A DNA stretch of 64,000 nt, taken from NCBI RefSeq assembly GCF_022288725.1, contig NZ_JAKNTA010000003.1:623738-687737 (forward strand), written 5' to 3'. Each line of letters starts with the position of its first letter. Position 1 is the stretch's first letter. The notes beneath the pieces were generated by a model. It was not told where the DNA came from. It searched no databases and saw only the letters and a list, made by a program, of their open reading frames with translations. The DNA comes from Kitasatospora sp. A2-31 (GTDB taxonomy: Bacteria; Actinomycetota; Actinomycetes; Streptomycetales; Streptomycetaceae). This document shows, piece by piece, positions 19,070 to 29,021 of the stretch. The translations under genes were made by a program, and so were the position numbers.

Positions 19070-20644
19070 GTGAGCAGCGAACCGCTCGGCCAGTACGGTG
19101 CCCAGTACGCCCAGCCGTACGTGCACCAGCGCCGCACCTACCTGATCGGCAAGGCCCGCCCGAACGCGCCGATCGGCCGCAACCGGGAGTCCGGCGAGAT
19201 CGTCCTGATCATCTTCGGGGCGTTCCTCGGCATGGTCTGGGGCCTGATGATGCCGATCCTGCCGCTGCGCATCGCCGGCCTGGTCGGCCTGCCCGCGCTG
19301 GCCATCGCGGCGGTCTACGTGCCGTACCGGCGGCGGACGTTCTACAAGTGGGTGGAGATCAACCGCACCTACCGCCGGACGGTCCGCAGCGGCCGGGCGG
19401 TCTGGCGTTCGGACGCGATGGACGCCGGCACCCGGCTGGACGGGCGGGAGGTCGAGGTCGGGCCGCCGCCCGGGGTCGGGCGGCTGCGCTGGCTGGCGGC
19501 GCCGTTCGGGCCGGACGAGGTTGGGGTGCTGATGCACCTGGAGCGGCGGACGGTCACGGCCGCGATCGAGATCGAGGGCCCGGGCGTCGGGCTGCGCGAC
19601 TCGGAGGACCAGGAGGCGCTGGTCGACCGGTTCGGCACGCTGCTGAAGCACGTCGCCAACGGCGACGGCTTCGTGACCCGGCTGCAGATCCTGGCCCGGA
19701 CGCTGCCCGCCGACCCGGACGCGCACGCCAAGGACGTGGAGCGGCGCGGCGACGTGGATGCGCCGCGCTGGCTGCAGGAGTCGTACGACCAGCTGCAGTC
19801 GATGGTGTCGACCTCCTCCGAGCAGCACCGGGCGTACCTGGTGGCCTGCATGCACTACACCCGCGACCTGGCGGCCGAGGCGCACGCGATGGGGCGGACG
19901 GCCACCGGCCGGCGGGCCCGGGACGACGAGGGCCTGGCCGCGGTGATGGCGCGTGAGCTGACGGACATCTGCGCCCGGCTGGCGGAGGCGGACATCCGGG
20001 TGCGCCAGCCGCTGGGGCAGGCGCGGCTCTCCTCGCTGCTGCACTCGATGTACGACCCGGACCACCCGATCGACCACATCCAGGCGATGTCCCGGCGCAA
20101 CGCCTGGCCGGCCGAGCTGGACGCGACCCACCCGCAGTTCCTGCAGGCGAAGACCCGTGAGTCGGCGACCCGCGAGCCCTGGTGCCACGCCACCGCCTGG
20201 ATCAAGGAGTGGCCGCTGACCCCGGTGGGCGTCAACTTCCTGGCGCCGCTGCTGGTGCACACCCCGGACGTGATCCGCACGGTCGCGGTCACGATGGACC
20301 TGGAGCCGACCGACGTCGCGATCGAGCGGATGCTGACCGAGAAGACGAACGACGAGGCGGAGGCCAGCCGCGCGGCCAAGATGAACCGCACGGTCGACCC
20401 GCGCGACCTGGCCCACACGGGCCGGGTCGACCAGCGCGGCGACGACCTGGCCTCCGGTGCGGCCGGGGTGAACCTGGTCGGCTACATCACGGTCTCCTCG
20501 CGCAGCCCCGAGGCGCTGGCCCGCGACAAGCGGACCATCCGCGCCTCGGCGGGCAAGAGCTACCTCAAGCTGGAGTGGTGCGACCGCGAGCACCACCGCG
20601 CGTTCGTCAACACCTTGCCGTTCGCCACCGGCATCCGTCGCTGA
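19070..20644 (+). CDS. SCO6880-family protein, VirB4 N-terminal half with PrgI-like helices
   Basis: 524 residues. Residues about 45-85 form two close membrane helices as in PrgI-type subunits. The rest corresponds to the N-terminal, non-ATPase domain of VirB4-like proteins (VLMHLERRTVTAAIEIEG, AWIKEWPLTPVGVNFLAPLL, TVSSRSPEALARDKRTI). No Walker motifs are present; those are in the next gene. GTG 19070 is preceded by AAGGGAGGG. Splitting VirB4 over two adjacent genes is the notable feature. Confidence 0.8.
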   Translation: MSSEPLGQYGAQYAQPYVHQRRTYLIGKARPNAPIGRNRESGEIVLIIFGAFLGMVWGLMMPILPLRIAGLVGLPALAIAAVYVPYRRRTFYKWVEINRTYRRTVRSGRAVWRSDAMDAGTRLDGREVEVGPPPGVGRLRWLAAPFGPDEVGVLMHLERRTVTAAIEIEGPGVGLRDSEDQEALVDRFGTLLKHVANGDGFVTRLQILARTLPADPDAHAKDVERRGDVDAPRWLQESYDQLQSMVSTSSEQHRAYLVACMHYTRDLAAEAHAMGRTATGRRARDDEGLAAVMARELTDICARLAEADIRVRQPLGQARLSSLLHSMYDPDHPIDHIQAMSRRNAWPAELDATHPQFLQAKTRESATREPWCHATAWIKEWPLTPVGVNFLAPLLVHTPDVIRTVAVTMDLEPTDVAIERMLTEKTNDEAEASRAAKMNRTVDPRDLAHTGRVDQRGDDLASGAAGVNLVGYITVSSRSPEALARDKRTIRASAGKSYLKLEWCDREHHRAFVNTLPFATGIRR

Positions 20645-20662
20645 TCCTCCTGGAGGCCCCGC

Positions 20663-22012
20663 ATGGCGCTCGGCAACCTCACCGACGCGTTCACCAGCCT
20701 GATGTTCGGCAAGGTGGAGACCACCCGGCTGCCGGTGCGCACCTCCACCGGCCAGGCGCAGGCGGTCTACCTGCCCACCGCCGCCCCGGGGCTGGGCGAC
20801 TCGGGTGTGATCATCGGGCGTGAGGTGTACAGCGGGAAGGGGTACGTGTACGACCCGTTCCAGCTGTACGGGCAGCAGCTCCCGGCCCCGCACTGGCTGG
20901 TGCTGGGCGAGTCCGGCAACGGCAAGTCGGCGCTCGAGAAGACCTACGTGCTGCGCCAACTGCGGTTCCGCGACCGGCAGGTGGTGGTGCTGGACGCCCA
21001 GGGCGAGGACGGCGTCGGCGAGTGGAACCTGATCGCCGACGCGCTGGGCATAAAGCCGATCCGGCTCGACCCGATGGCGGCCCGCGACGGCGGGGTGAAG
21101 CTGAACCCGCTGGACCCGGCGATCACCCAGACCGGTCAGCTGTCGCTGCTGCGCACCATCATCGAGGTCGCGATGGGGCGGGGCCTGGAGGAGCGGGCCG
21201 GCTTCGCGCTGAAGGCGGCGCACGCCCACGTGGTGGCGACGGTGACCGACCGCCAGCCGGTGCTGGACGACATCATCGACACGCTGCGCAACCCGGAGCT
21301 GTCCTCGGTGGAGTCGCTCGGCGTCGCGGTGGACGAGGTGCAGTCCTGGGGCCTGGACGTGGCGCTGGTGCTGGACCGGCTGGTCGACGGTGACCTGCGC
21401 GGCATGTTCGACGGGCCGACCACGGACGGCATCGACCTGGACGCGCCGCTGATCGTCTTCGACCTCTCGCACATCGACCGCAACTCCATCGCGATGCCGA
21501 TCCTGATGGCGATCGTCGGCGTGTGGCTGGAGCACACCTGGATCAGGCCGGACCGGAAGAAGCGGATCTTCCTGGTCGAGGAGGCCTGGCACATCATCAA
21601 CAGCCCCTTCGTCGCGCAGCTGTTCCAGCGGTTGCTGAAGTTCGGCCGCCGGCTCGGGCTCTCCTTCGTCGCCGTGGTGCACCACCTGTCGGACGTGGTG
21701 GACGGTGCGGCGGCCAAGGAGGCTTCGGCGATCCTCAAGATGGCCTCCACCCGGACCATCTACATGCAGAAGGCCGAGGAGGCGAGAGCCACCGGCCGGG
21801 TGCTCGGTCTGCCGCGCTGGGCGGTGGAGATCATTCCCACACTTTCGCCGGGCATCGCGGTCTGGGACGTGAACGGCAACGTCCAGGTGGTGAAGCACAT
21901 CATCACCGAGACCGAGCGGCCATTGGTCTACACCGACCGGGCGATGACGGAGGACGCGGTGGCCGAGCGGGCCCGCGCAGAGCGGCAGTTGGCGGCCGAA
22001 CCGGGCGTCTGA
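20663..22012 (+). CDS. VirB4-like conjugation ATPase, C-terminal half
   Basis: 449 residues with Walker A LVLGESGNGKSALEKT (about 79-94), Walker B RIFLVEEAWHIINSPF and downstream conserved motifs, as in VirB4/TraC/HerA-class ATPases. It supplies the energy-coupling domain missing from the previous protein, 18 bp upstream. No relaxase, coupling protein or transfer origin is nearby. Streptomyces has a related conserved cluster (cmdABCDEF) linked to differentiation and chromosome distribution; I infer that this is its counterpart. Confidence 0.85.
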   Translation: MALGNLTDAFTSLMFGKVETTRLPVRTSTGQAQAVYLPTAAPGLGDSGVIIGREVYSGKGYVYDPFQLYGQQLPAPHWLVLGESGNGKSALEKTYVLRQLRFRDRQVVVLDAQGEDGVGEWNLIADALGIKPIRLDPMAARDGGVKLNPLDPAITQTGQLSLLRTIIEVAMGRGLEERAGFALKAAHAHVVATVTDRQPVLDDIIDTLRNPELSSVESLGVAVDEVQSWGLDVALVLDRLVDGDLRGMFDGPTTDGIDLDAPLIVFDLSHIDRNSIAMPILMAIVGVWLEHTWIRPDRKKRIFLVEEAWHIINSPFVAQLFQRLLKFGRRLGLSFVAVVHHLSDVVDGAAAKEASAILKMASTRTIYMQKAEEARATGRVLGLPRWAVEIIPTLSPGIAVWDVNGNVQVVKHIITETERPLVYTDRAMTEDAVAERARAERQLAAEPGV

Positions 22013-22250
22013 TCCTGTCGCGTCCCGCTCGCCGGGCTCGTCCGGCCGGGGCCGCCGGGGGTGGGCGGGGCCCGGGCGCTCGTCGGTCCGGGCGGTGTCG
22101 GACGAAGACGATTCGTCAGTAGGTAACCCTGTCGTTACGTTCGAGGTCCTGACAGCTACGCGCGTTGACTCTAGGCTGCACTCGCGCAATTCATGGCCGA
22201 CGCCCGGACCTTCCCACAACTGGGCGCTCTTCGAGGTGCAGGGGACCTTC

Positions 22251-24044
22251 ATGCTCACCGCCAGATCCCGACGTGCGGCGCTCGCCGTCGTCGCCTCCGC
22301 CGGTCTGCTCGGCGCGGTGGTCGTACCGACCGCCGCCCAGGCCGCGGACGCCAAGCGAAACAAGACCGTCAACCTCCAGCTGCTGGCGATCAACGACTTC
22401 CACGGCAACCTGGAGCCCCCGGCCGGCTCGTCCGGCACCATCAAGGAGATCGACCCGGCGACCGGTCAGGTCGTCTCGACCCCGGCCGGCGGCATCGAGT
22501 ACCTGGCCACCGCGCTTCGTCAGGCCCGCATACCGGCCGACGACTCGATCACCGTCGCGGCCGGTGACATCGTCGGTGCCTCCCCGCTGACCTCGGCGCT
22601 CTTCCACGACGAGCCCACCATCGAGGCGATGGACAAGCTCGGCCTCGACGTCACCGCGGTCGGCAACCACGAGTTCGACGAGGGCGCCAAGGAGCTGATC
22701 CGCCTCCAGGAGGGCGGCTGCCACCCGGTCGACGGCTGCTACGAGGAGGGGCGCAAGTTCAAGGGCGCCAACTTCAACTACCTCGCCGCCAACGTCACCG
22801 ACGAGAAGACCGGCAAGCCGATCCTGGCCCCGTACTGGGTGACCAGGTCGCAGGGCGTGAAGGTCGGCTTCATCGGCGCCACCCTGGAGGGCACGCCGAA
22901 CATCGTGACCGCCGAGGGCGTCAAGGGCCTGAAGTTCGGCAACGAGGTCGCCACGATCAACAAGTACGCCGCCGAGCTGAAGAAGCAGGGCGTCAACTCG
23001 ATCGTCGCGCTGATCCACGAGGGCGGCTACCCGGCCAGCAGCACGTACAACTACGACTGCGGCACGGCCGGCCAGGGCATCTCCGGCCCGATCGTCGACA
23101 TCGCCAGGAACCTGGACCCGGCGGTCGGCGCCATCGTCACCGGCCACACCCACAACGCGTACGCCTGCACCATCCCGGACCCGCAGGGGGTGCCGCGCTC
23201 GGTGACCAGCGCCGCCTCCTTCGGCCGGCTCTTCACCGAGATCAACCTGAAGCTCGACAAGACCACCGGCGCCATCGTCCGCCCGTCGGTCAAGGCCGAG
23301 AACCACGTCGTGCGCCGGACGGTCGAGAAGGCCCCGGACATGACGGAGCTGATCGCGCACTACTCCAAGCTGGCCGCGCCGATCGCCAACCGTCCGGTCG
23401 GCTACGTCGGTGCGGACATCAACGGCCGTGGCAGCAGCGACCTGGAGAAGCCGCTCGGTGACGTGATCGCCGACGCGCAGCTCGAGGGCCTGGCCCCCGC
23501 CGACAAGGGCGGCGCCCAGGTCGCGTTCATGAACCCCGGCGGCATCCGCTCCGACCTGGTGTACAAGGCCGCCGGCGCCGAGGGCGACGGCGTGGTGACC
23601 TACGGCGAGGCGTTCACCGTCCAGCCGTTCACCAACATGATGCAGGTCAAGACGCTGACCGGAGCCCAGCTGGTCCAGGTGCTGCAGCAGCAGGTCAGCG
23701 GTGGCAACGACGCCGCGCCGAAGATCCTCCAGGTGTCCAAGAGCCTGAGCTACACGCTGGACATGCGCAAGACCGGGGCGGACCGCGTGCTGGTGGACTC
23801 GATCCGCCTCAACGGCGCGCCGATCGACCCGGCCGGCAAGTACCGGGTCGCGGCCAACGAGTTCCTGGCCGGCGGCGGCGACGGCTTCCCGGCCTTCGCG
23901 GCCGGCACCGACAAGCTGGTCGGCGCCTCGGACCTGGACGTCTTCACGGCCTACCTCGGTGCCCACAGCTCGGCGGCCGCGCCGCTGCAGGCTCCGGCGC
24001 AGGACCGGATCAAGGTCATCGGCCCGGGCAGCGACATCGACTGA
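22251..24044 (+). CDS. Secreted 5'-nucleotidase / metallophosphatase
   Basis: 597 residues from ATG 22251. The N-terminal signal peptide ends near AAQAADA (about 33). The calcineurin-like domain has NDFHGN, GDIVGASPL, GNHEFDEG and GHTHNAY. The C-terminal 5'-nucleotidase domain has FMNPGGIRSDL and the substrate loop GGGDGFPAF. It should release phosphate and nucleosides from extracellular nucleotides, which fits a phosphate-rich neighbourhood, but I found no PHO box directly upstream. The longer frame upstream is non-coding leader. Confidence 0.92.
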   Translation: MLTARSRRAALAVVASAGLLGAVVVPTAAQAADAKRNKTVNLQLLAINDFHGNLEPPAGSSGTIKEIDPATGQVVSTPAGGIEYLATALRQARIPADDSITVAAGDIVGASPLTSALFHDEPTIEAMDKLGLDVTAVGNHEFDEGAKELIRLQEGGCHPVDGCYEEGRKFKGANFNYLAANVTDEKTGKPILAPYWVTRSQGVKVGFIGATLEGTPNIVTAEGVKGLKFGNEVATINKYAAELKKQGVNSIVALIHEGGYPASSTYNYDCGTAGQGISGPIVDIARNLDPAVGAIVTGHTHNAYACTIPDPQGVPRSVTSAASFGRLFTEINLKLDKTTGAIVRPSVKAENHVVRRTVEKAPDMTELIAHYSKLAAPIANRPVGYVGADINGRGSSDLEKPLGDVIADAQLEGLAPADKGGAQVAFMNPGGIRSDLVYKAAGAEGDGVVTYGEAFTVQPFTNMMQVKTLTGAQLVQVLQQQVSGGNDAAPKILQVSKSLSYTLDMRKTGADRVLVDSIRLNGAPIDPAGKYRVAANEFLAGGGDGFPAFAAGTDKLVGASDLDVFTAYLGAHSSAAAPLQAPAQDRIKVIGPGSDID

Positions 24045-24113
24045 CCGTGTGCCGGACATGAGGCGGGCGGGGCGCTGTCGGGGCGCCCCGCCCGTCCGCC
24101 TTTCCGCCCCCGC

Positions 24114-25622
24114 TCAGTCGGGGGCCGGGCCGCCGGGCAGCCGGACGGTGGCGAGCGCGCCCGGGCCGCCGTCCGCGGCCGGGCCCAGCGAGACCTCGCC
24201 GCCGGCCTCCCGGACGCTCTGCGCGACGATCGACAGGCCGAGGCCGGAGCCCGGCAGCTGACGCGACGATGGGGAGCGCCAGAACCGGTCGAAGACGTAC
24301 TGCAGTTCGTCCGGCGGGATGCCGGGGCCGTGGTCGCGCACCGTCAGCACCCCGTCGACGAGCCGGACGTCGATGGTGCCGCCGGGCGGGCTGTACTTCA
24401 CCGCGTTGTCCAGCAGGTTGATCACCGCCCGTTCCAGGGCGGCGGCGTCCCCGTGCACGTACCAGGGCTCGACGGAGGTCTCGAAGACCAGCCCCGGACC
24501 GCGCAGCTTCGCCCGGGCGACCGCGCGGTCGGCGATCTCGTGCAGGGCGACGACGGCCAGGGTGCGGGCGGGCCTGGGGGAGTCCGGCCGGGAGAGCTGC
24601 AACAGGTCGCCGATCAGGCCGGTCAGCTCCTGCATCTGCGCCTTCATGTTGCCGAGCAGCTTGGTCCGGGTGGCCGGGGGAAGCGGCCGGCCGGTGTCGT
24701 CGCTGCGGATCAGCAGGTCGACGTTGGTGCGCAGGGAGGTGAGCGGGGTGCGCAGCTCGTGCCCGGCGTCGGCGATCAGCCGGGTCTGCCGGTCGCGGGA
24801 GTTGGCCAGCGCGGTGGACATGGAGTTGAACGAGGTGGCGAGCCGGGCGATCTCGTCGCTGCCCTCCACCGGGATGGTGGTGCCGACCTCCTCGGTGCGG
24901 GCGATGTGCTCGACCACGTCGGTGAGCCGGTCGACGGGCTTGAGCGCCGAGCGGGCCACGAACCGGCCCGCCAACCCGGCGAGGACGATCCCGCCGAGCG
25001 CCACGCCACCGAGGATGACGGCGAGCCGGTCGAGCGAGTCCTCCACGGCGGCGGTCGGGGTCGCGACCATGACCAGCACGGACGAGTGGCTCGCGGTGCG
25101 GGCCAGGGAGATCCTCACCATGGCCGGCTCGCCGTTGGTGTAGCGGCCCTCCCGGATGATCGCCTGGTTCGGCTTGAGCGCGAACGCGCGGGCGTCGCCC
25201 GGCTCGATTGCGATCGCCTTGGTGGCGCTGAGGGGGAGGGTGACGCACGTCGGGGCGGTCCAGACGAACTGGGTGTCGCGGGGCGCGGGCCCGCCGCCGG
25301 GCAGCTCCGGCAGCGAGCCGGTCTCCTGGGCCTCCTGCACGGTCTTCAGGGCGGCCTCCGGCGTCGTGGCGCACGGGAGCTGGAGGGCGACGTTGCGCGG
25401 CGGCGGGGCGTTCTCCAGCTCGTGCCGCACCTGGCCGTAGAGCTGCTTCTCCACGATGAACCAGCACGCCAGCGCCGACAGGGCGATCGCCACCGCGACC
25501 GCCGCCGCCGTGAGGAAGGTGAGCCGGCTGCGCAGGGAGCGGGCGCGGTACCAGGAGAGGAGGCGCCGGCGGCGGGGTGCGGTGGGCGGGACCAGCGGGG
25601 GCGGCGGGAGGGTGTCGCTCAC
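24114..25622 (-). CDS. cssS: Sensor histidine kinase, CssS-like
   Basis: 502 residues: membrane helix (about 35-55), an extracellular sensing domain of about 145 residues with paired Cys, a second helix (about 203-225), HAMP, and a HisKA domain with [16 protein letters not shown] (phospho-acceptor His about 287). The HATPase domain has N-box [22 protein letters not shown], and GSGLGLSIV. Its start overlaps the response regulator stop by 4 bp. It corresponds to the secretion-stress kinase CssS described in S. lividans; mycobacterial MprB has the same layout. Confidence 0.85.
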   Translation of the reverse strand: MSDTLPPPPLVPPTAPRRRRLLSWYRARSLRSRLTFLTAAAVAVAIALSALACWFIVEKQLYGQVRHELENAPPPRNVALQLPCATTPEAALKTVQEAQETGSLPELPGGGPAPRDTQFVWTAPTCVTLPLSATKAIAIEPGDARAFALKPNQAIIREGRYTNGEPAMVRISLARTASHSSVLVMVATPTAAVEDSLDRLAVILGGVALGGIVLAGLAGRFVARSALKPVDRLTDVVEHIARTEEVGTTIPVEGSDEIARLATSFNSMSTALANSRDRQTRLIADAGHELRTPLTSLRTNVDLLIRSDDTGRPLPPATRTKLLGNMKAQMQELTGLIGDLLQLSRPDSPRPARTLAVVALHEIADRAVARAKLRGPGLVFETSVEPWYVHGDAAALERAVINLLDNAVKYSPPGGTIDVRLVDGVLTVRDHGPGIPPDELQYVFDRFWRSPSSRQLPGSGLGLSIVAQSVREAGGEVSLGPAADGGPGALATVRLPGGPAPD

Positions 25623-26392
25623 GCGGGGGTGCCGGGAGCCGGGCGCAGGGCGTAGCCGACGCCGCGTACGGTCTGGATGAGCCGGGACATGCCGCCCTGC
25701 TCGGTCTTGCGGCGCAGGTACATCACGTACACGTCCAGGGAGTTGGAGGAGGGTTCGAAGTCGAAGCCCCAGACCGCCTTGAGGATCTGTTCGCGGGTGA
25801 GGACCTGGCGGGGGTGGGAGAGGAACATCTCCAGCAGCATGAACTCGGTGCGGGTCAGCTCGACCGGGCGCCCGGCGCGGGTGACCTCGCGGGTGGCGGT
25901 GTTCATCCGCAGGTCGGCGAAGGCCAGTACCTCGGTGGCGTCCTCGGCGGCCGCGGCGCGGGCGGCGGCCTCGGTGGCGAGGGCGTTGCGCCGCAGCAGG
26001 GCGCGGACCCGGGCGAGCAGCTCGTCCAGCTCGAAGGGCTTGGCGAGGTAGTCGTCCGCGCCGACGTCCAGGCCGGTGACCCGGTCGCCGACGGCGTCGC
26101 GGGCGGTGAGCATCAGCACCGGGACGGTGTCGCCGCGCGAGCGCATCCGGCGGACGGCGGTGAGGCCGTCCATCCGGGGCATCATGATGTCCAGCAGGAC
26201 GAGGTCCGGCTTGTCGCGTTCGACGGCCTCCAGGGCCTCGTGGCCGTCGGTGGCGGTCGCGACCTCGTAGCCCTCGAAGGCGAGGCTGCTCTCCAGGGCG
26301 TCCCGGAGGGCGGGTTCGTCGTCGACCACGAGGAGCCGGGCGGTGGCCTGCCCGGACTCGGAGGAGGTGCGGTCGTCGGCGGACGGGGTCAT
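25619..26392 (-). CDS. cssR: OmpR-family response regulator, CssR-like
   Basis: 257 residues: receiver domain with DDEPALRD and phospho-acceptor Asp68 ([13 protein letters not shown]), LTARDA, DYLAKPF, then an OmpR-type winged helix (about 155-250) with [11 protein letters not shown] and [14 protein letters not shown]. An Ala-rich linker separates the two. It is co-transcribed with the kinase (ATGA overlap) and lies 98 bp downstream of the HtrA-like protease gene. Predicted to bind OmpR-type tandem repeats such as those at 27741-27784. Confidence 0.88.
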   Translation of the reverse strand: MTPSADDRTSSESGQATARLLVVDDEPALRDALESSLAFEGYEVATATDGHEALEAVERDKPDLVLLDIMMPRMDGLTAVRRMRSRGDTVPVLMLTARDAVGDRVTGLDVGADDYLAKPFELDELLARVRALLRRNALATEAAARAAAAEDATEVLAFADLRMNTATREVTRAGRPVELTRTEFMLLEMFLSHPRQVLTREQILKAVWGFDFEPSSNSLDVYVMYLRRKTEQGGMSRLIQTVRGVGYALRPAPGTPA

Positions 26393-26490
26393 GGGCGGGC
26401 GCCCTTTCTCGTCGTCGGTGGGCCTGCTGGGGGGTGCGCCGGGCCGTCTGAGGCGCCCGGCGCGGGGACCTGCTCGGAGTAATTGTCCGT

Positions 26491-27720
26491 CTACACGTTC
26501 TGGCCGGACTGCAGCTGCGGCAGCACCTGCTTGACGTCGTTGATCGGGATGGCGAAGCCGAGGCCGACGCTGCCGGCGCCGCTGCCGCCGGCCGTGGCGC
26601 CCACGCCGCTCGGCGAGTACATGGCCGAGTTGATGCCGATGACCTGCCCGCCGGCGTTGATCAGGGGGCCGCCGGAGTTGCCGGGGTTGAGCGCGGCGTC
26701 GGTCTGGAAGGCCTTGTAGGTGGTGGTCTCGCCGCCGCTCTGCGGGGCGCTGCCGCGCAGGCCGGGCAGGTCGGGGAAGCCGAAGCCGCCGTTGCCGCTG
26801 GTGGCGCCCTCGTCGACCTGGACGGTGACGTCGCGGTTCTCGGCGCTGATGATGCCCGAGGTGACGGTGCCGGTCAGGCCCTCCGGGTTGCCGATGGCGA
26901 CGACCGGATCGCCGACCGAGACGGCGCCGGAGTCGCCGAGGGTGGCGGGGGTGAGGTTTCTGGCGCCGCTCGCGGTGATCACGGCGACATCGAGGCCCTT
27001 GTCGGTGCCGGTGACGGTGGCCCGGGCGGTGGAGCCGTCCTTGAAGGTGACGGTGGTCTGGCCGCCGTCGGCCGCGCCGGCGACGACGTGGTAGTTGGTG
27101 AGGATCCGGCCCTTCTCGTCGAGCACGACCCCGGTGCCGGTGGCCGTGCCGCTCGCGGTCTTCACGGTGATCTGGACGACGCTGGGCGAGACGGCGGAGG
27201 CGATGGCCGCCACGTCGGCGCTGCCGTCCGAGCGGGCCGCGACCGGGCTGGCGATGGTGCCGGTGCGGCTGCCGGCGGCGTGCTGCTCCGCGGCGACCAC
27301 GCCGCCGGTGACCCCGCCGAGGACGGCGGCGACCGCGGCGACGGCGGTGACCAGCGCGACCCGGCCGCGCAGGAAGCCCCGCCGGGTCCGGCCGCTGTGG
27401 CCGCCGCCCTCGCCGCCGGGGGTGGCCGGGCCGCCGGCCTCGGGCGGTGTCGGCGGCGCGGGCGGCATGGCGGGCGGCGGGGGCGGCGGACCGACCGGTG
27501 CGCTGCCGGCGGCCGGGTACCCGCCGGTGGTGCTGCCGAGGACCGTTCCGGGGACGACCCGGCCCCCGGCACCGTCGTGGCCAGGGGTGCCCTGGGTGCC
27601 CTGGCCGCCGTGGTCGGCGTGGCTGCCGGGGCCGCTCTCGTACCCGTGGCCGTACCCGTACGGGTGGCCCTCGTCGTACTGCTCGCCGTACGTGCTGCGG
27701 TGCTGCTGGTGATCGCTCAT
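26491..27720 (-). CDS. Membrane-anchored HtrA-like serine protease
   Basis: 409 residues: a long Pro/Gly/His/Tyr-rich cytosolic N-terminus (about 115), one membrane helix (about 118-145), then a trypsin-fold protease domain. The catalytic triad is intact: His211 (NYHVV), Asp244 (GLDVAVI) and Ser349 (NPGNSGGPL). No PDZ domain follows; the protein ends after the protease domain, so it is shorter than typical HtrA. Encoded directly upstream of the cssRS-like pair on the same strand; a role in clearing misfolded secreted proteins is inferred. Confidence 0.9.
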   Translation of the reverse strand: MSDHQQHRSTYGEQYDEGHPYGYGHGYESGPGSHADHGGQGTQGTPGHDGAGGRVVPGTVLGSTTGGYPAAGSAPVGPPPPPPAMPPAPPTPPEAGGPATPGGEGGGHSGRTRRGFLRGRVALVTAVAAVAAVLGGVTGGVVAAEQHAAGSRTGTIASPVAARSDGSADVAAIASAVSPSVVQITVKTASGTATGTGVVLDEKGRILTNYHVVAGAADGGQTTVTFKDGSTARATVTGTDKGLDVAVITASGARNLTPATLGDSGAVSVGDPVVAIGNPEGLTGTVTSGIISAENRDVTVQVDEGATSGNGGFGFPDLPGLRGSAPQSGGETTTYKAFQTDAALNPGNSGGPLINAGGQVIGINSAMYSPSGVGATAGGSGAGSVGLGFAIPINDVKQVLPQLQSGQNV

Positions 27721-27740
27721 GCCGACCAACGTCCGCCCGC

Positions 27741-27784
27741 CGGATGAGAATCCGGTGAGAGTCCGCTCAGAAGCCCCCGAGAAG
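27741..27784 (-). promoter_or_regulatory. Four tandem 11-nt repeats upstream of the HtrA-like gene
   Basis: Read on the plus strand: CGGATGAGAAT, CCGGTGAGAGT, CCGCTCAGAAG and CCCCCGAGAAG, four directly adjacent units with core CCG-NTGAGAAK and an exact 11-nt period. They sit 21-64 bp before the protease ATG. OmpR-family regulators bind direct repeats with this period, so the neighbouring CssR-like protein is the first candidate. Confidence 0.6.
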
Positions 27785-27809
27785 CCCGTTGACTTCTCAT
27801 AAAGCCTGG

Positions 27810-28862
27810 TCAGGCCGGGGTCGGCACCCCGTCGGGGTGGCAGCCGCAGGAACGGCGCACGACCAGGCGCGACGGGAACTTCCGCACCCGCTCGGTGTCC
27901 GAGCCGGGCACCATCAGCGAGTCGTCCAGCACCAGGTCCACCGCGGCCCGTGCCATCGCGTCGCGGTCGGAGGCGACGGTGGTCAGCGGCGGGTCGGCGA
28001 GGGCGGCCTCGGGTACGTCGTCGAAGCCGGCCACCGCGAGGTCCTCCGGCACCCGCAGGCCGACCTCGCGGGCCGCCCGCAGGACGCCGATCGCCTGGTC
28101 GTCGGTGGAGCAGAAGATCGCCGAGGGGCGGTCCGCCGACCGCAGCACGCCGAGCGCGACCTCGTAGGCGCCGTAGCGGTGGAACGGCGCGTCGATCAGG
28201 TGCGGCTCGGTGGGCAGGCCGTGCGCGTCCATGGCCCGCTGCCAGCCCTCGACGTGGTCGATGACCGGGTCTCCGGGGGCGGGGGAGTCGACCGGGCCGC
28301 CGAAGCAGGCCACGTACGGGTGTCCGTGCTCCTCCAGCAGGTGGCGGACGACGGCCTCGGCGCCGCCCACGTCGTCGGTGACCACCGCGACGTCGTCGAT
28401 CGCCTCGGGCCGGCGGTGCAGCAGCACCACCTTGGCCCCCTCCATGGCGGCGAACTCCTCGGCGGCCCGCTGCGAGGGGCCCTGGCTGACCAGGATCAGG
28501 CCCGAGACCCGCATGCCGAGGAAGGCGCGGACGTAGTGCACCTCGCGGTCGTCCACGTAGTCGGAGTTGCCGATCAGCACGAGCTTGCCGCGTTCCGAGG
28601 CGGCCCGTTCGACGGCGTGCGCCATCTCGGCGAAGAACGGCTGGCGGGCGTCGGGGACGACCATGCCGATGAGGTTGGTGCGGCGGGAGGCCATCGCCTG
28701 GGCGACGCTGTTCGGCCGGTAGCCGAGCTGCTCGATCGCCGCGAGCACCTTCTCCTTGGTGGCGGGCGCGACCGGTCGCGGCCCGTTGTTGATGACGTAG
28801 CTGACGACCGCGGTCGAGGTACCAGCCAGTCGGGCTACATCGTCGCGCGTCACTTTGGCCAC
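27810..28862 (-). CDS. LacI-family transcriptional regulator
   Basis: 350 residues. N-terminal LacI helix-turn-helix and hinge ([20 protein letters not shown], then [17 protein letters not shown]), followed by a periplasmic-binding-like effector domain ([15 protein letters not shown] to about 330) and a short Cys-containing tail RRSCGCHP. The ligand is unknown. No sugar catabolic or transport genes are adjacent, so it is either autoregulatory or acts at a distance. It starts 159 bp after the glnR stop. Confidence 0.9.
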   Translation of the reverse strand: MAKVTRDDVARLAGTSTAVVSYVINNGPRPVAPATKEKVLAAIEQLGYRPNSVAQAMASRRTNLIGMVVPDARQPFFAEMAHAVERAASERGKLVLIGNSDYVDDREVHYVRAFLGMRVSGLILVSQGPSQRAAEEFAAMEGAKVVLLHRRPEAIDDVAVVTDDVGGAEAVVRHLLEEHGHPYVACFGGPVDSPAPGDPVIDHVEGWQRAMDAHGLPTEPHLIDAPFHRYGAYEVALGVLRSADRPSAIFCSTDDQAIGVLRAAREVGLRVPEDLAVAGFDDVPEAALADPPLTTVASDRDAMARAAVDLVLDDSLMVPGSDTERVRKFPSRLVVRRSCGCHPDGVPTPA

Positions 28863-28952
28863 GGGGGGAGTCTACGCGTGTGGCGTCCGCCGGGGCAGTG
28901 GGAGCTCGGCGGACCGCCGGAATCCTCCTGGACAGCCCCGGGCGAACCGGGA

Positions 28953-28986
28953 CAGGCCGGGCGGGTGGGCCGGCCCGCCCGGCCTG
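28953..28986 (-). terminator. Terminator after glnR
   Basis: 13-bp perfect stem (28953-28965 with 28974-28986), 8-nt loop, between the glnR stop and the LacI-type gene start. Additional GC-rich arms to 29010 could form alternative pairings. Confidence 0.65.
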
Positions 28987-29021
28987 CCCCGGCCGGACGG
29001 CCCCACCCGCCCGGCCTGTGG

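Noticed and set aside
16445-22012. Integrative conjugative element
   Set aside because: No integrase, relaxase, att sites, tRNA target or composition change was seen; the flanks are core genes.
18881-22444. 1187-codon open frame on the minus strand
   Set aside because: A shadow of the VirB6/VirB4-like genes, with Arg/Gly/Val/His-biased composition and no family motif. The plus-strand genes have clear domains.
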